A stretch of 5,509 bases of DNA, taken from positions 1-5,509 of the forward strand of contig CAZCHK010000096.1 of NCBI GenBank assembly GCA_964498605.1, written 5' to 3'. This document shows, one piece after another, positions 1 through 5,282 of the stretch (the first letter of the stretch is position 1; each line of letters opens with the position of its first letter). The translations under genes and the position numbers were made by a program. This stretch comes from JBGQAS01 sp964498605 (lineage in GTDB: Bacteria; Chloroflexota; Anaerolineae; Anaerolineales; Anaerolineaceae). Below the pieces are notes generated by a model. That model did not search any database, was not told where the DNA came from, and worked only from the letters and a program-made list of their open reading frames with translations.

Positions 1-165
1 TAATATTTCAGCGTGCATAACAGTAATCATTTATGTGTTTTTCCGCTACTCAGTATTCGTATCCCCGGCTCATCCCAGAAGCGAACACCGAGCGTAATCT
101 CGGCATACAAGGTAAAAGGACAGAATAATATTGCAATTAGTTATCATATATGATAATATAACGCA
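1..165. other. Leader region upstream of abiE, no convincing gene
   Basis: I see no gene I can support here. A small inverted repeat, CCGAG (88-92) / CTCGG (99-103) with a 6-base loop, is present but has no T-tract, so it is not a terminator. On the minus strand a stop-free stretch ends at a TGA at 27-29 and reads as protein-like text (YAEITLGVRFWDEPGIRI and on). It has no ATG start with a ribosome-binding site and a stop lies just upstream of it, so it is at best a remnant or an intergenic repeat. A short plus-strand frame is open from the left edge to about 97 and resembles nothing I recognise. The last 40 bases are strongly AT-rich and hold the abiE control region. Confidence 0.5.
131..157 (+). 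promoter_or_regulatory. Putative abiE promoter
   Basis: TTGCAA at 131-136 could serve as a -35 box (4 of 6 matches to TTGACA). GATAAT at 152-157 could be the -10 box (5 of 6), with a short 15-bp spacer; TAATAT at 154-159 with a 17-bp spacer is an alternative. Either places the transcription start at about 163-167, on or beside the ATG at 166. Both boxes lie inside the palindrome, so a repressor bound there would exclude RNA polymerase. The assignment is by consensus only. Confidence 0.4.
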
Positions 166-166
166 A
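131..166. promoter_or_regulatory. Candidate AbiEi operator: symmetric palindrome over the abiE promoter
   Basis: The core TTATCATATATGATAA (141-156) is a perfect 16-bp palindrome. Around the same centre, TTGC at 131-134 is mirrored exactly by GCAA at 163-166, giving a 36-bp hyphenated dyad that ends on the A of the abiEi start codon. AbiEi antitoxins are known to repress their own operons by binding inverted repeats in the promoter, so position and symmetry fit an autoregulatory operator. The protein-DNA link is inferred. AT-rich DNA forms short palindromes by chance, but the matching outer arms make that less likely. Confidence 0.55.
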
Positions 167-804
167 TGGAATTCAATTCATTGCTCACACTGGTCGGGAA
201 TGATCCTCTCTTTAAATCCTCCCTTTTCCTTGCGGGAAATATTTCCCCCCAGACAGTTCGTCTTCAACTGACTCGCTGGGTGAAAAGTAGGCGAATCATC
301 CAATTACGCAGGGGCTTGTATGCCGTCGCGGAGCCCTACCAGAAGACCAAGCCCCACCCCTTTTACATCGCCAACCATCTGCAGAGAGCTTCCTATGTAA
401 GCCTGCAGTCTGCTCTGGCGTATTATGGCATGATCCCGGAAAATGTGAATATCGTTACCAGCGTCTCAACCGGCCGACCTGAAAAGTTTGAAACACCGTT
501 TGGCAGGTTTGTGTTTCGCCATGTTAAACAAGACTACCTGTTTGGATACAACATGTGCGATCTTGGAGGGCAAAGCGCCTTTGTGGCGAGCCCCGAGAAA
601 GCGCTTCTGGACCTGGTCTATTTCCAGCCAGGAGAGGTAACAATCGATTACCTGACCGGATTACGGTTGCAGAACACGGACAAGCTTGATCTTAATGCGC
701 TGAAAGGATACATGCAGCGGTTTGGTTCTCCAAAAATGGTCAGGGCAATCGAAAGGGTAACCTGGTTCCTCTCCGATTATATGAATAGATTTGAGATTCT
801 ATGA
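166..804 (+). CDS. abiEi: AbiEi-family type IV antitoxin / transcriptional repressor
   Basis: This is the antitoxin half of an AbiE pair. In characterised AbiE systems this protein counteracts the AbiEii toxin without binding it and represses its own operon through an N-terminal winged helix-turn-helix. Here residues 26-55 (SPQTVRLQLTRWVKSRR, then LRRGLYAV) fit that DNA-binding domain, with its basic recognition segment and the RGLYAV wing. Residues 77-91 (YVSLQSALAYYGMIP) and 141-152 (ASPEKALLDLVY) are the family hallmarks of the following domain. At 212 residues it is within the usual size range. The start at 166 is bounded by an in-frame TAA at 154-156; no Shine-Dalgarno sequence precedes it, so leaderless translation is possible. 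Its stop overlaps the toxin start (ATGA at 801-804), the expected arrangement. The family call is firm; activity is inferred. Confidence 0.88.
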   Translation: MEFNSLLTLVGNDPLFKSSLFLAGNISPQTVRLQLTRWVKSRRIIQLRRGLYAVAEPYQKTKPHPFYIANHLQRASYVSLQSALAYYGMIPENVNIVTSVSTGRPEKFETPFGRFVFRHVKQDYLFGYNMCDLGGQSAFVASPEKALLDLVYFQPGEVTIDYLTGLRLQNTDKLDLNALKGYMQRFGSPKMVRAIERVTWFLSDYMNRFEIL

Positions 805-1607
805 AAGAATACCTGGCGAGCCTGGTTGAGCAGAGCCCATCAAAATTGGCGGGCAGGAACCTGACACGGGAATATATGCAGGCACGTATTTTGGCATCTT
901 TACAGCGGTGCGGAGCAATGATCCCTTTGGCATTTCATGGCGGCACGGCTCTCCGGTTCTTGTTTTCGCATGGACGATATTCGGAAGACCTGGATTTTGC
1001 CTTGGAAGGGGATCGAAAATTGTACGATTTTCGCAAGTTTCTAGCATCCATTCACTCAGACCTAACCGCAGAAGGTTACCGGCTTGAAACAAGGGTCAAT
1101 GACCAAAAAACGGTTAACAGTGCCTTCATCCGCTTTCCAGGACTGTTGTTCGAATTGGGATTATCCCCCATGGGTAGTGAAGTTTTCTCCGTGAAGATTG
1201 AGGTAGACACCGATCCTCCACAAGGAGCAGGATTAACCACTACTGTAGTGAGGCGCTTTGTTGTTCTTCAACTTCAACATCATGACAAGGCTTCCCTGCT
1301 GGCAGGTAAGCTGCACGCTTTTCTTTGCCGATCGTACACCAAAGGGCGGGATATCTACGATCTTTTATGGTACCTGAGTGATCCAGATTGGCCCGAACCG
1401 AATCTGGTTTTATTGACCAACGCTTTGAATCAAGTGGGCTGGAACGGTGAAACAGTAACAGAAAAGAACTGGAGGGGGCTAATTTGGAAAAAGTTGGAGG
1501 CTTTAAATTGGGACCGCATTGAGGAGGACGTACGGCCATTTGTTGAGACCGGCTTTGATCTGAAGATGCTTACAATGGAAAACTTTTCACGATTGCTAAA
1601 AATTTAG
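801..1607 (+). CDS. abiEii: AbiEii-family nucleotidyltransferase toxin
   Basis: This is the toxin half of the pair, a member of the nucleotidyl transferase AbiEii/AbiGii family (DUF1814-like, DNA polymerase-beta fold). Relatives bind nucleotides, and the MenT members block tRNA charging by adding nucleotides to the acceptor end; growth arrest can abort phage infection. Motif I is visible as HGGTALRF (46-53) followed by YSEDLDF (60-66), with D63 and D65 as the probable metal ligands. KIEVD (132-136) supplies a likely third carboxylate. KLHAFLCRS (170-178) and KGRDIYDLLWY (181-191) match the family's downstream conserved motifs, with K170 and D184 as candidate key residues. No frameshift or missing motif is seen, so the toxin looks intact at 268 residues. 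The start overlaps the antitoxin stop by 4 nt with only a weak purine-rich stretch upstream, which suggests translational coupling. The RNA target cannot be told from sequence. Confidence 0.87.
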   Translation: MKEYLASLVEQSPSKLAGRNLTREYMQARILASLQRCGAMIPLAFHGGTALRFLFSHGRYSEDLDFALEGDRKLYDFRKFLASIHSDLTAEGYRLETRVNDQKTVNSAFIRFPGLLFELGLSPMGSEVFSVKIEVDTDPPQGAGLTTTVVRRFVVLQLQHHDKASLLAGKLHAFLCRSYTKGRDIYDLLWYLSDPDWPEPNLVLLTNALNQVGWNGETVTEKNWRGLIWKKLEALNWDRIEEDVRPFVETGFDLKMLTMENFSRLLKI

Positions 1608-1623
1608 CGGTTAGAAAGAACTG

Positions 1624-2334
1624 CTATTCACGCATTTCCCATAGCTTCAAACCCGCAGGAGAACCGCCTTTGTGGACTCGCAGGAACTGCAGAAGATACT
1701 TTTTATTCATACAGTAAACGTTTTTCACGACCAGGTTTAAGGGAACGAAGGCGTTTGTAAAGACAATGACAGAAGTGACCCAGGCATCCAACCCTACTTG
1801 ATTTTCGATCGTCTGCTTTAACCAGTACGTGTTATTGAGCGCCTGTTCAATGAAATCCTTTTCCAAACTCTTTCCATCTCGCAGAAGCTGGTTACCTATT
1901 ACCTCGATTCTCCCACGGTGGGATTTGGTCTCGATCATAAAGATGTTACCGCGGCTGTCGTAGACGATATGATCGATGTTGCCAAATCGTGAACGCTGAT
2001 CGTGCAGAACGACATAATCAGGACCGAGTTGTGAAAGCAGATCGCCAATGACCTCCTCTCCAGTCGCCCCCTGCCCCCAGGTTCGGTAATCGGCGAGGTT
2101 CTTGTCAATGTGTTTGGTGAACAGCCTCGGGAATATGAGAGGGATATATAAAAGCAGCAGCAGGAAAAGCACCACTCCCCCGCTTATTTTGTAAACCTTG
2201 GAACTCGCAATAAAAATAAAGATTACCACAGCAGCTGTCATGATACCAATAGCGATCTTCAGCGCAGTGTTGTACCTGCGCGATGAAGTCTCACGGGCAG
2301 ACCTCCCCGCGCTATCCGATGGGTCCCTCATCAT
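1624..2334 (-). CDS. Membrane-anchored NERD-domain protein (nuclease-related)
   Basis: This 236-residue protein has a short basic N-terminus, two hydrophobic helices (about 23-43 and 52-69) and a cytoplasmic NERD domain (about 88-185). NERD is a nuclease-related domain of the PD-(D/E)XK fold found in membrane proteins, plasmid genes and some defence or DNA-processing proteins. The signature is complete: GATGEEVIGDLL (89-100), NIDHIVYD (119-126) with D121, and MIETKSHRG (133-141) with the E135-x-K137 pair. A conserved Q164 follows. I chose ATG at 2334-2332: the strong AGGAGG at 2347-2342 then lies 7 nt away, whereas a TTG three bases earlier would leave only 4 nt. A second ATG follows directly. 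The gene converges on the abiE operon with 16 bp between stop codons and no visible terminator, so the transcripts probably overlap. Nuclease activity is inferred, and no biochemical role is known for most of the family. Confidence 0.82.
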   Translation of the reverse strand: MMRDPSDSAGRSARETSSRRYNTALKIAIGIMTAAVVIFIFIASSKVYKISGGVVLFLLLLLYIPLIFPRLFTKHIDKNLADYRTWGQGATGEEVIGDLLSQLGPDYVVLHDQRSRFGNIDHIVYDSRGNIFMIETKSHRGRIEVIGNQLLRDGKSLEKDFIEQALNNTYWLKQTIENQVGLDAWVTSVIVFTNAFVPLNLVVKNVYCMNKKYLLQFLRVHKGGSPAGLKLWEMRE

Positions 2335-2459
2335 CAAGTATCCTCCTCAACAATTATCTCTGAATAATAAGTGTACAACGAAACCTGTAACAGCATTAGA
2401 AGAATAATCCTTACACAATGAGCCTGGCGGCAGTCTTAACAAAACAGCTCACGTCATGC

Positions 2460-2482
2460 GAGGACACTTTTAGGTTGTCCTC
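2460..2482. repeat. Inverted repeat, 7-bp perfect stem
   Basis: GAGGACA (2460-2466) and TGTCCTC (2476-2482) are exact reverse complements around a 9-base loop. There is no T-run directly after either arm, so it does not look like an intrinsic terminator. It could be an operator or an RNA hairpin in a leader of the leftward NERD transcript, about 125 bp upstream of that gene. Function is unknown. Confidence 0.45.
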
Positions 2483-2625
2483 AAGGTGTAAGATGAATTT
2501 TTGTTGGACGACAGCGCAGCAGGCTGCTACTGGTTGATCCCTGCCTCCATTACAGCCCCTCATCCGGCTTTTTCAAAGATGGCGAGCAAGCTACGCTTCT
2601 CACAAATCCATGTTTTCATGGTCAT

Positions 2626-2648
2626 CCGGGAATACCCATTATTCCGGG
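2626..2648. repeat. Inverted repeat at the expected -35 position of the 2696 gene
   Basis: CCGGGAATA (2626-2634) pairs with TATTCCGGG (2640-2648) around a 5-base loop; 8 of 9 positions are complementary, with one central G-G mismatch. It ends 12 bp before the TATAAT at 2661 and covers the place where a -35 box would sit. This makes it a candidate binding site for an activator or repressor of the downstream gene. No regulator gene is adjacent on that side. Confidence 0.4.
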
Positions 2649-2660
2649 CAGCTTATTCTG

Positions 2661-2690
2661 TATAATCAATTTAAGGACAAAGAACGGAGG
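2661..2690 (+). promoter_or_regulatory. -10 box and ribosome-binding site of the solute-binding protein gene
   Basis: A consensus TATAAT lies at 2661-2666, giving an expected transcription start near 2673 and a leader of about 23 nt. GGAGG at 2686-2690 is 5 nt from the ATG at 2696. No acceptable -35 box is found 15-18 bp upstream (the best is TTATTC at 2639-2644, only 2 of 6 matches). The promoter may therefore depend on a factor bound at the neighbouring inverted repeat. Confidence 0.55.
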
Positions 2691-2695
2691 GATCC

Positions 2696-4054
2696 ATGGA
2701 GTATTTTGACGCACCAGAAGCCAATCCAGGTCAGGATGGTGTCTGTTCCGATAACGAGTGCCCGTGCGGTTACCCGGGTGCGACCATCCCGCGCGGCACG
2801 GGATACCTGTACATTTCCAAAGAGCTGGTAGAGTTCCGCCGCGACGCGCGTAGCGTGGAACAGGCGCGCAAGAAGCTGGAGAGGATCCGCGCGAGCACGC
2901 CGGGCATGATGGTCATATTCGATCCAAGCGTGAGCATGCCCATTCTGATGTGCGAGCAGGGAGCGCGCAAGCGGGGGTTGGACATGGAGGTGGCTGCCGC
3001 GGACGCGCGCTACTGGTGGGAGCATCACAAAGCACCCCTGCGCCCCACCCCCCTGGCAAAGGAAAAAGCTGCCAGTGCGCCTGTCCGACCCATCTCGACA
3101 GCGGCAGATGTGGCAAGTCAGACAGGGGCATCCCAGCCTTCCATTCGGCCTGCCTGGTCGCCTCCCGTCGCCCCTCCTCCCACCTGGAGCCCTCCTGTCA
3201 TTCCATCGGCTCCCCGCCGCCCTTCTCGCGCGTGGGTTTGGTGGCTGGTCGGAGGGCTGGGTTTTTTAATCCTGGCGGCGATATTCATTTTCAGATTCAC
3301 CGCTCTCAGGATCCCTGGAAACAGATCCGCCGGATCACCAGTCAGCGCTCCTGCCAAGGTAGAGACGCTCATCGTGGGATCGGATTTCACCTGGCCGCCT
3401 TTTGAGTACATTGATGACGAGGGGGAGTACGCTGGATTTGATGTAGAACTGATGCGGATGATCGCTGAGGAAATCGGCGTTGAGGTCGTGTGGGAAAATC
3501 TTGCATGGGATTCCCTGTTCACGAAGGTGATAGACGGACAGGTTGACCTGGCGATCTCAGCCATTGGCTATTCGGAGACCAGAGACGAGAACATGGATTT
3601 TTCTATTCCCTATCTGGAGATCCCAGATGTTTTTCTGGCGAAAAAGGGTTTTTCCGGAAGCATCTCCGCCCCGGATGACCTGGCGGAGTATCAGATTGGG
3701 GTGGCGCTGTACTCCTTCCAGAATGAATGGTTGGAGACCGAGCTCATCCCTCAAGGTGTGGTAGATGCTGCCCAGATCAAGCGGTATGAAAACCTGGACA
3801 ACGCCGTTGATGGACTGATGAGTGGGGAATCCGATATCGTGATTATGGATAAGACCATGGCGGTCAGATACCAGGAACAGTACCCGGAGCTTGCGGTGAT
3901 CTATGAACGGGCTAATCCTGACAACGACCTTTACATCATCTACCCCGCGGGTTCCGATCAACTTCGCGAGGAGATCGATCAAGTCATTCTCGGGTTAAAG
4001 AGTTCCGGTGCAATTGATAGGCTGTTTGAGGATGTGTTTTCAGTTGATCCCTAG
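2696..4054 (+). CDS. Membrane-anchored family-3 solute-binding protein with Cys-containing N-terminal domain
   Basis: There are four parts. Residues 1-115 form a domain with C17-x4-C22-x-C24, then IPRGTGYLYIS (31-41) and PILMCEQGARKRGLDMEVA (82-100). I do not recognise a named family, though it looks like a conserved Chloroflexota module. Residues 115-178 are a Pro/Ala-rich linker with WSPPV twice (154-158, 164-168). One membrane helix spans about 180-199, preceded by basic RRPSR. Residues 223-449 are a complete SBP_bac_3 domain (amino-acid type): SDFTWPPFEY (229-238), GFDVELMRMIAEEIG (247-261), then DLAISAIGYSETR (284-296), where R296 would bind the ligand's carboxylate, and DFSIPY (301-306). 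There is no N-terminal signal peptide, so I infer a cytoplasmic N-terminus and an external binding domain. No permease or ATPase gene is adjacent, so it may be a sensor or an orphan receptor. The ATG at 2696 has a good ribosome-binding site. DNA for the N-terminal part is visibly GC-richer than the rest, which would fit a domain fusion. Confidence 0.85.
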   Translation: MEYFDAPEANPGQDGVCSDNECPCGYPGATIPRGTGYLYISKELVEFRRDARSVEQARKKLERIRASTPGMMVIFDPSVSMPILMCEQGARKRGLDMEVAAADARYWWEHHKAPLRPTPLAKEKAASAPVRPISTAADVASQTGASQPSIRPAWSPPVAPPPTWSPPVIPSAPRRPSRAWVWWLVGGLGFLILAAIFIFRFTALRIPGNRSAGSPVSAPAKVETLIVGSDFTWPPFEYIDDEGEYAGFDVELMRMIAEEIGVEVVWENLAWDSLFTKVIDGQVDLAISAIGYSETRDENMDFSIPYLEIPDVFLAKKGFSGSISAPDDLAEYQIGVALYSFQNEWLETELIPQGVVDAAQIKRYENLDNAVDGLMSGESDIVIMDKTMAVRYQEQYPELAVIYERANPDNDLYIIYPAGSDQLREEIDQVILGLKSSGAIDRLFEDVFSVDP

Positions 4055-4140
4055 GTGCTGATGTTTTTCTGTCACCAGTTACAGGCTGACACACACGATG
4101 CATGAAGATCAATCCGCGGTGTGAGAAAAGGAGATGAGAG
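4055..4140 (+). other. Short spacer before the SUMF1-like lipoprotein gene, with ribosome-binding site
   Basis: This 86-bp gap contains a weak inverted repeat, TGTCA (4070-4074) / TGACA (4087-4091), with no T-run after it and no recognisable -10 box. AAGGAG at 4128-4133 is a good ribosome-binding site 7 nt before the ATG at 4141. Lacking both a terminator and a promoter, the two flanking genes may be co-transcribed; that is inferred from absence. Confidence 0.4.
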
Positions 4141-5133
4141 ATGAGAAATCCCACTTTAAGAAACACGCGCTCATTCGCCATAGTGTTAATGACTCTCATA
4201 ATATCGCTGGCCAGCTGTTTACCAGTTGTTCCGCAAATCGAAGAAGCGCCTGTTGATCCTAAAGACATCTCCATTCCCACCCAGAATCCCGGCAGCACAC
4301 CCTACCCAACGAGTACTCCTGTCATACCAACCCAAACACTGGGAGCAGGATCTATTTTGGTTTCAGAAAAAGATGGCATGACCATGCTGTACATACCCGG
4401 GGGAACATTTGCGATGGGCATGAACGCAGCGGACGCACTGGAAGAATGCAGCAAACATCAAAGCAATTGCAGGAAAGATTGGTTCTTATTTGAAGAACCC
4501 GTGCATGAAGTAGCGCTCAGCCCATATTGGATCGACAGCACAGAAGTGACCAACTCGATGTACAAGCGGTGCGTGGATGACGACGCGTGCAACCCGCCAG
4601 ATCAGGCCTATTCGCCAACTCGGAAAAGTTACTACGGCAACAGCGCGTATGCCGATTTCCCGGTGATTTATGTCAGTTGGGGCGACGCCAGATCTTACTG
4701 TGAATGGGCAGGCAAGGAGTTACTCACAGAAGCTCAATGGGAGTTCGCTGCAAGGGGAATAGATGGCCGCATATATCCGTGGGGAAACTCTGCGCCATCA
4801 TGTGATCTTGCCAATTACATACACGATGCGGACAAACCATGTGTTGGAGACACCACGGCGGTGGGCAGTTATGAAAGCGGGAAGAGTCCGTTTGGCGTGT
4901 ATGACATGGCGGGAAATGTATCGGAATGGGTAGCGGACTGGTATGCAAGTTACCCTGCCATCTCACAGGTTGATCCGCAAGGTCCCAATGATCCTCAGTC
5001 TGATAAAGTACTGCGAGGTGGCTCCATTAACAATCTGGCAAATGGCCTTCGCTCGACCTTCCGCCACGCGCTTAATCCATCCTACTCGTACTACTATTTT
5101 TCCGTGGGTTTTCGCTGTGGGTTAAATCCATAA
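4141..5133 (+). CDS. SUMF1/FGE-like lipoprotein (formylglycine-generating-enzyme fold, catalytic cysteines absent)
   Basis: A lipoprotein signal peptide (residues 1-25) ends in the lipobox LASC, with C26 the predicted lipidated residue. A Pro/Ser/Thr-rich linker (about 36-68) then tethers a C-type-lectin-like SUMF1/FGE domain (about 78-327). Hallmarks in order: MLYIPGGTFAMG (82-93), YWIDSTEVTNSMY (129-141), FPVIYVSWGDARSYCEWAGKE (173-193), LTEAQWEFAARG (195-206), YPWGN (212-216), FGVYDMAGNVSEWVADW (251-267), KVLRGGS (289-295), GFRC (323-326). In true formylglycine-generating enzymes and other oxidases of the family, active-site cysteines follow the RGGS motif. Here that stretch (296-322) has none, so classic sulfatase-activating chemistry is unlikely. 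Paired Cys 103/110 and 144/150 may form disulfides outside the cell. Such proteins are often annotated as FGE-family but probably act as extracytoplasmic binding or scaffold proteins. No sulfatase gene is present in the window. Confidence 0.85.
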   Translation: MRNPTLRNTRSFAIVLMTLIISLASCLPVVPQIEEAPVDPKDISIPTQNPGSTPYPTSTPVIPTQTLGAGSILVSEKDGMTMLYIPGGTFAMGMNAADALEECSKHQSNCRKDWFLFEEPVHEVALSPYWIDSTEVTNSMYKRCVDDDACNPPDQAYSPTRKSYYGNSAYADFPVIYVSWGDARSYCEWAGKELLTEAQWEFAARGIDGRIYPWGNSAPSCDLANYIHDADKPCVGDTTAVGSYESGKSPFGVYDMAGNVSEWVADWYASYPAISQVDPQGPNDPQSDKVLRGGSINNLANGLRSTFRHALNPSYSYYYFSVGFRCGLNP

Positions 5134-5282
5134 GATTCACCGCTTATCTGTTGGTTTGATTTTTTTGACCTTATTATGGGTGAGGGAATTATTGCGAGGT
5201 AGACTCGATTTATTTAGAGATAATGACTATACGCATTATAATTAAATAATTATGCGTATGCTTCTTTCATTTAAATTTCTCC
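5134..5282. other. Convergent intergenic region, AT-rich
   Basis: No gene is seen in these 149 bp between two converging genes. A seven-T run (5160-5166) follows a weak stem, ATAAG (5130-5134) / CTTAT (5143-5147), but the distance between them is too long for a textbook terminator. A 4-bp stem CGAG/CTCG (5195-5207) with a T-rich tail is similarly marginal. The strongest structure is the palindrome at 5229-5259, described separately. Confidence 0.45.
5229..5259. repeat. 31-bp imperfect palindrome, possible bidirectional terminator
   Basis: The outer arms ATACGCAT (5229-5236) and ATGCGTAT (5252-5259) are exact reverse complements. Pairing continues inward so that 13 of 15 positions match around a single central base at 5244. 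It sits between the stop codons of two convergent genes, a natural place for a terminator serving both strands. The stem is AT-rich and only loosely T-rich sequence follows on the plus strand, so termination is a guess. A protein-binding site is equally possible. Confidence 0.45.

Larger units (their letters stand above)
2335..2695. other. Intergenic region between divergent genes
   Basis: No protein-coding gene is supported in this 361-bp gap. The left edge holds the strong ribosome-binding site of the NERD gene (2342-2347) and a -10-like TATTAT on the minus strand (2369-2364) without a good -35 box. The middle holds a 7-bp perfect stem (2460-2482), the near-palindrome AGCAGGCTGCT (2518-2528) and a small hairpin CCATG-TTTT-CATGG (2608-2621). 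The right edge holds the promoter of the solute-binding protein gene. A 21-codon minus-strand frame (2560-2625, beginning MTMKTWICEKRSLL) lacks a ribosome-binding site and is not called as a gene. The density of inverted repeats would also fit a decayed mobile or interspersed repeat. Confidence 0.5.

Noticed and set aside
88..103. Small CCGAG/CTCGG hairpin as a terminator of an upstream gene
   Set aside because: The stem is only 5 bp and no T-run follows on either strand.
799..1539. Minus-strand frames of about 97-99 codons within the toxin gene
   Set aside because: They show no recognisable motif or ribosome-binding site, while the plus strand carries the intact AbiEii catalytic motifs.
2335..2337. 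TTG start for the NERD gene, three bases before the first ATG
   Set aside because: The AGGAGG at 2342-2347 would be only 4 nt away. The next codon, ATG at 2334-2332, has a 7-nt spacing and is the better start.
2560..2625. 21-codon minus-strand reading frame
   Set aside because: No ribosome-binding site precedes it, it is very short and it overlaps two inverted repeats. It is kept only as a curiosity in the repeat-cluster finding.
2950..3405. Long open frame (151 codons) inside the solute-binding protein gene in another plus-strand frame, and a similar one on the minus strand at 3118-3564
   Set aside because: Both lie wholly inside a gene with clear domains. Their translations are rich in Pro, Arg, Ser and His, without family motifs, as expected for shadows of a GC-rich, Pro-rich coding region.
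5130..5166. Intrinsic terminator right after the SUMF1-like gene
   Set aside because: The ATAAG/CTTAT stem is 5 bp, AT-rich and ends 12 bases before the seven-T run, so it does not meet the usual form.
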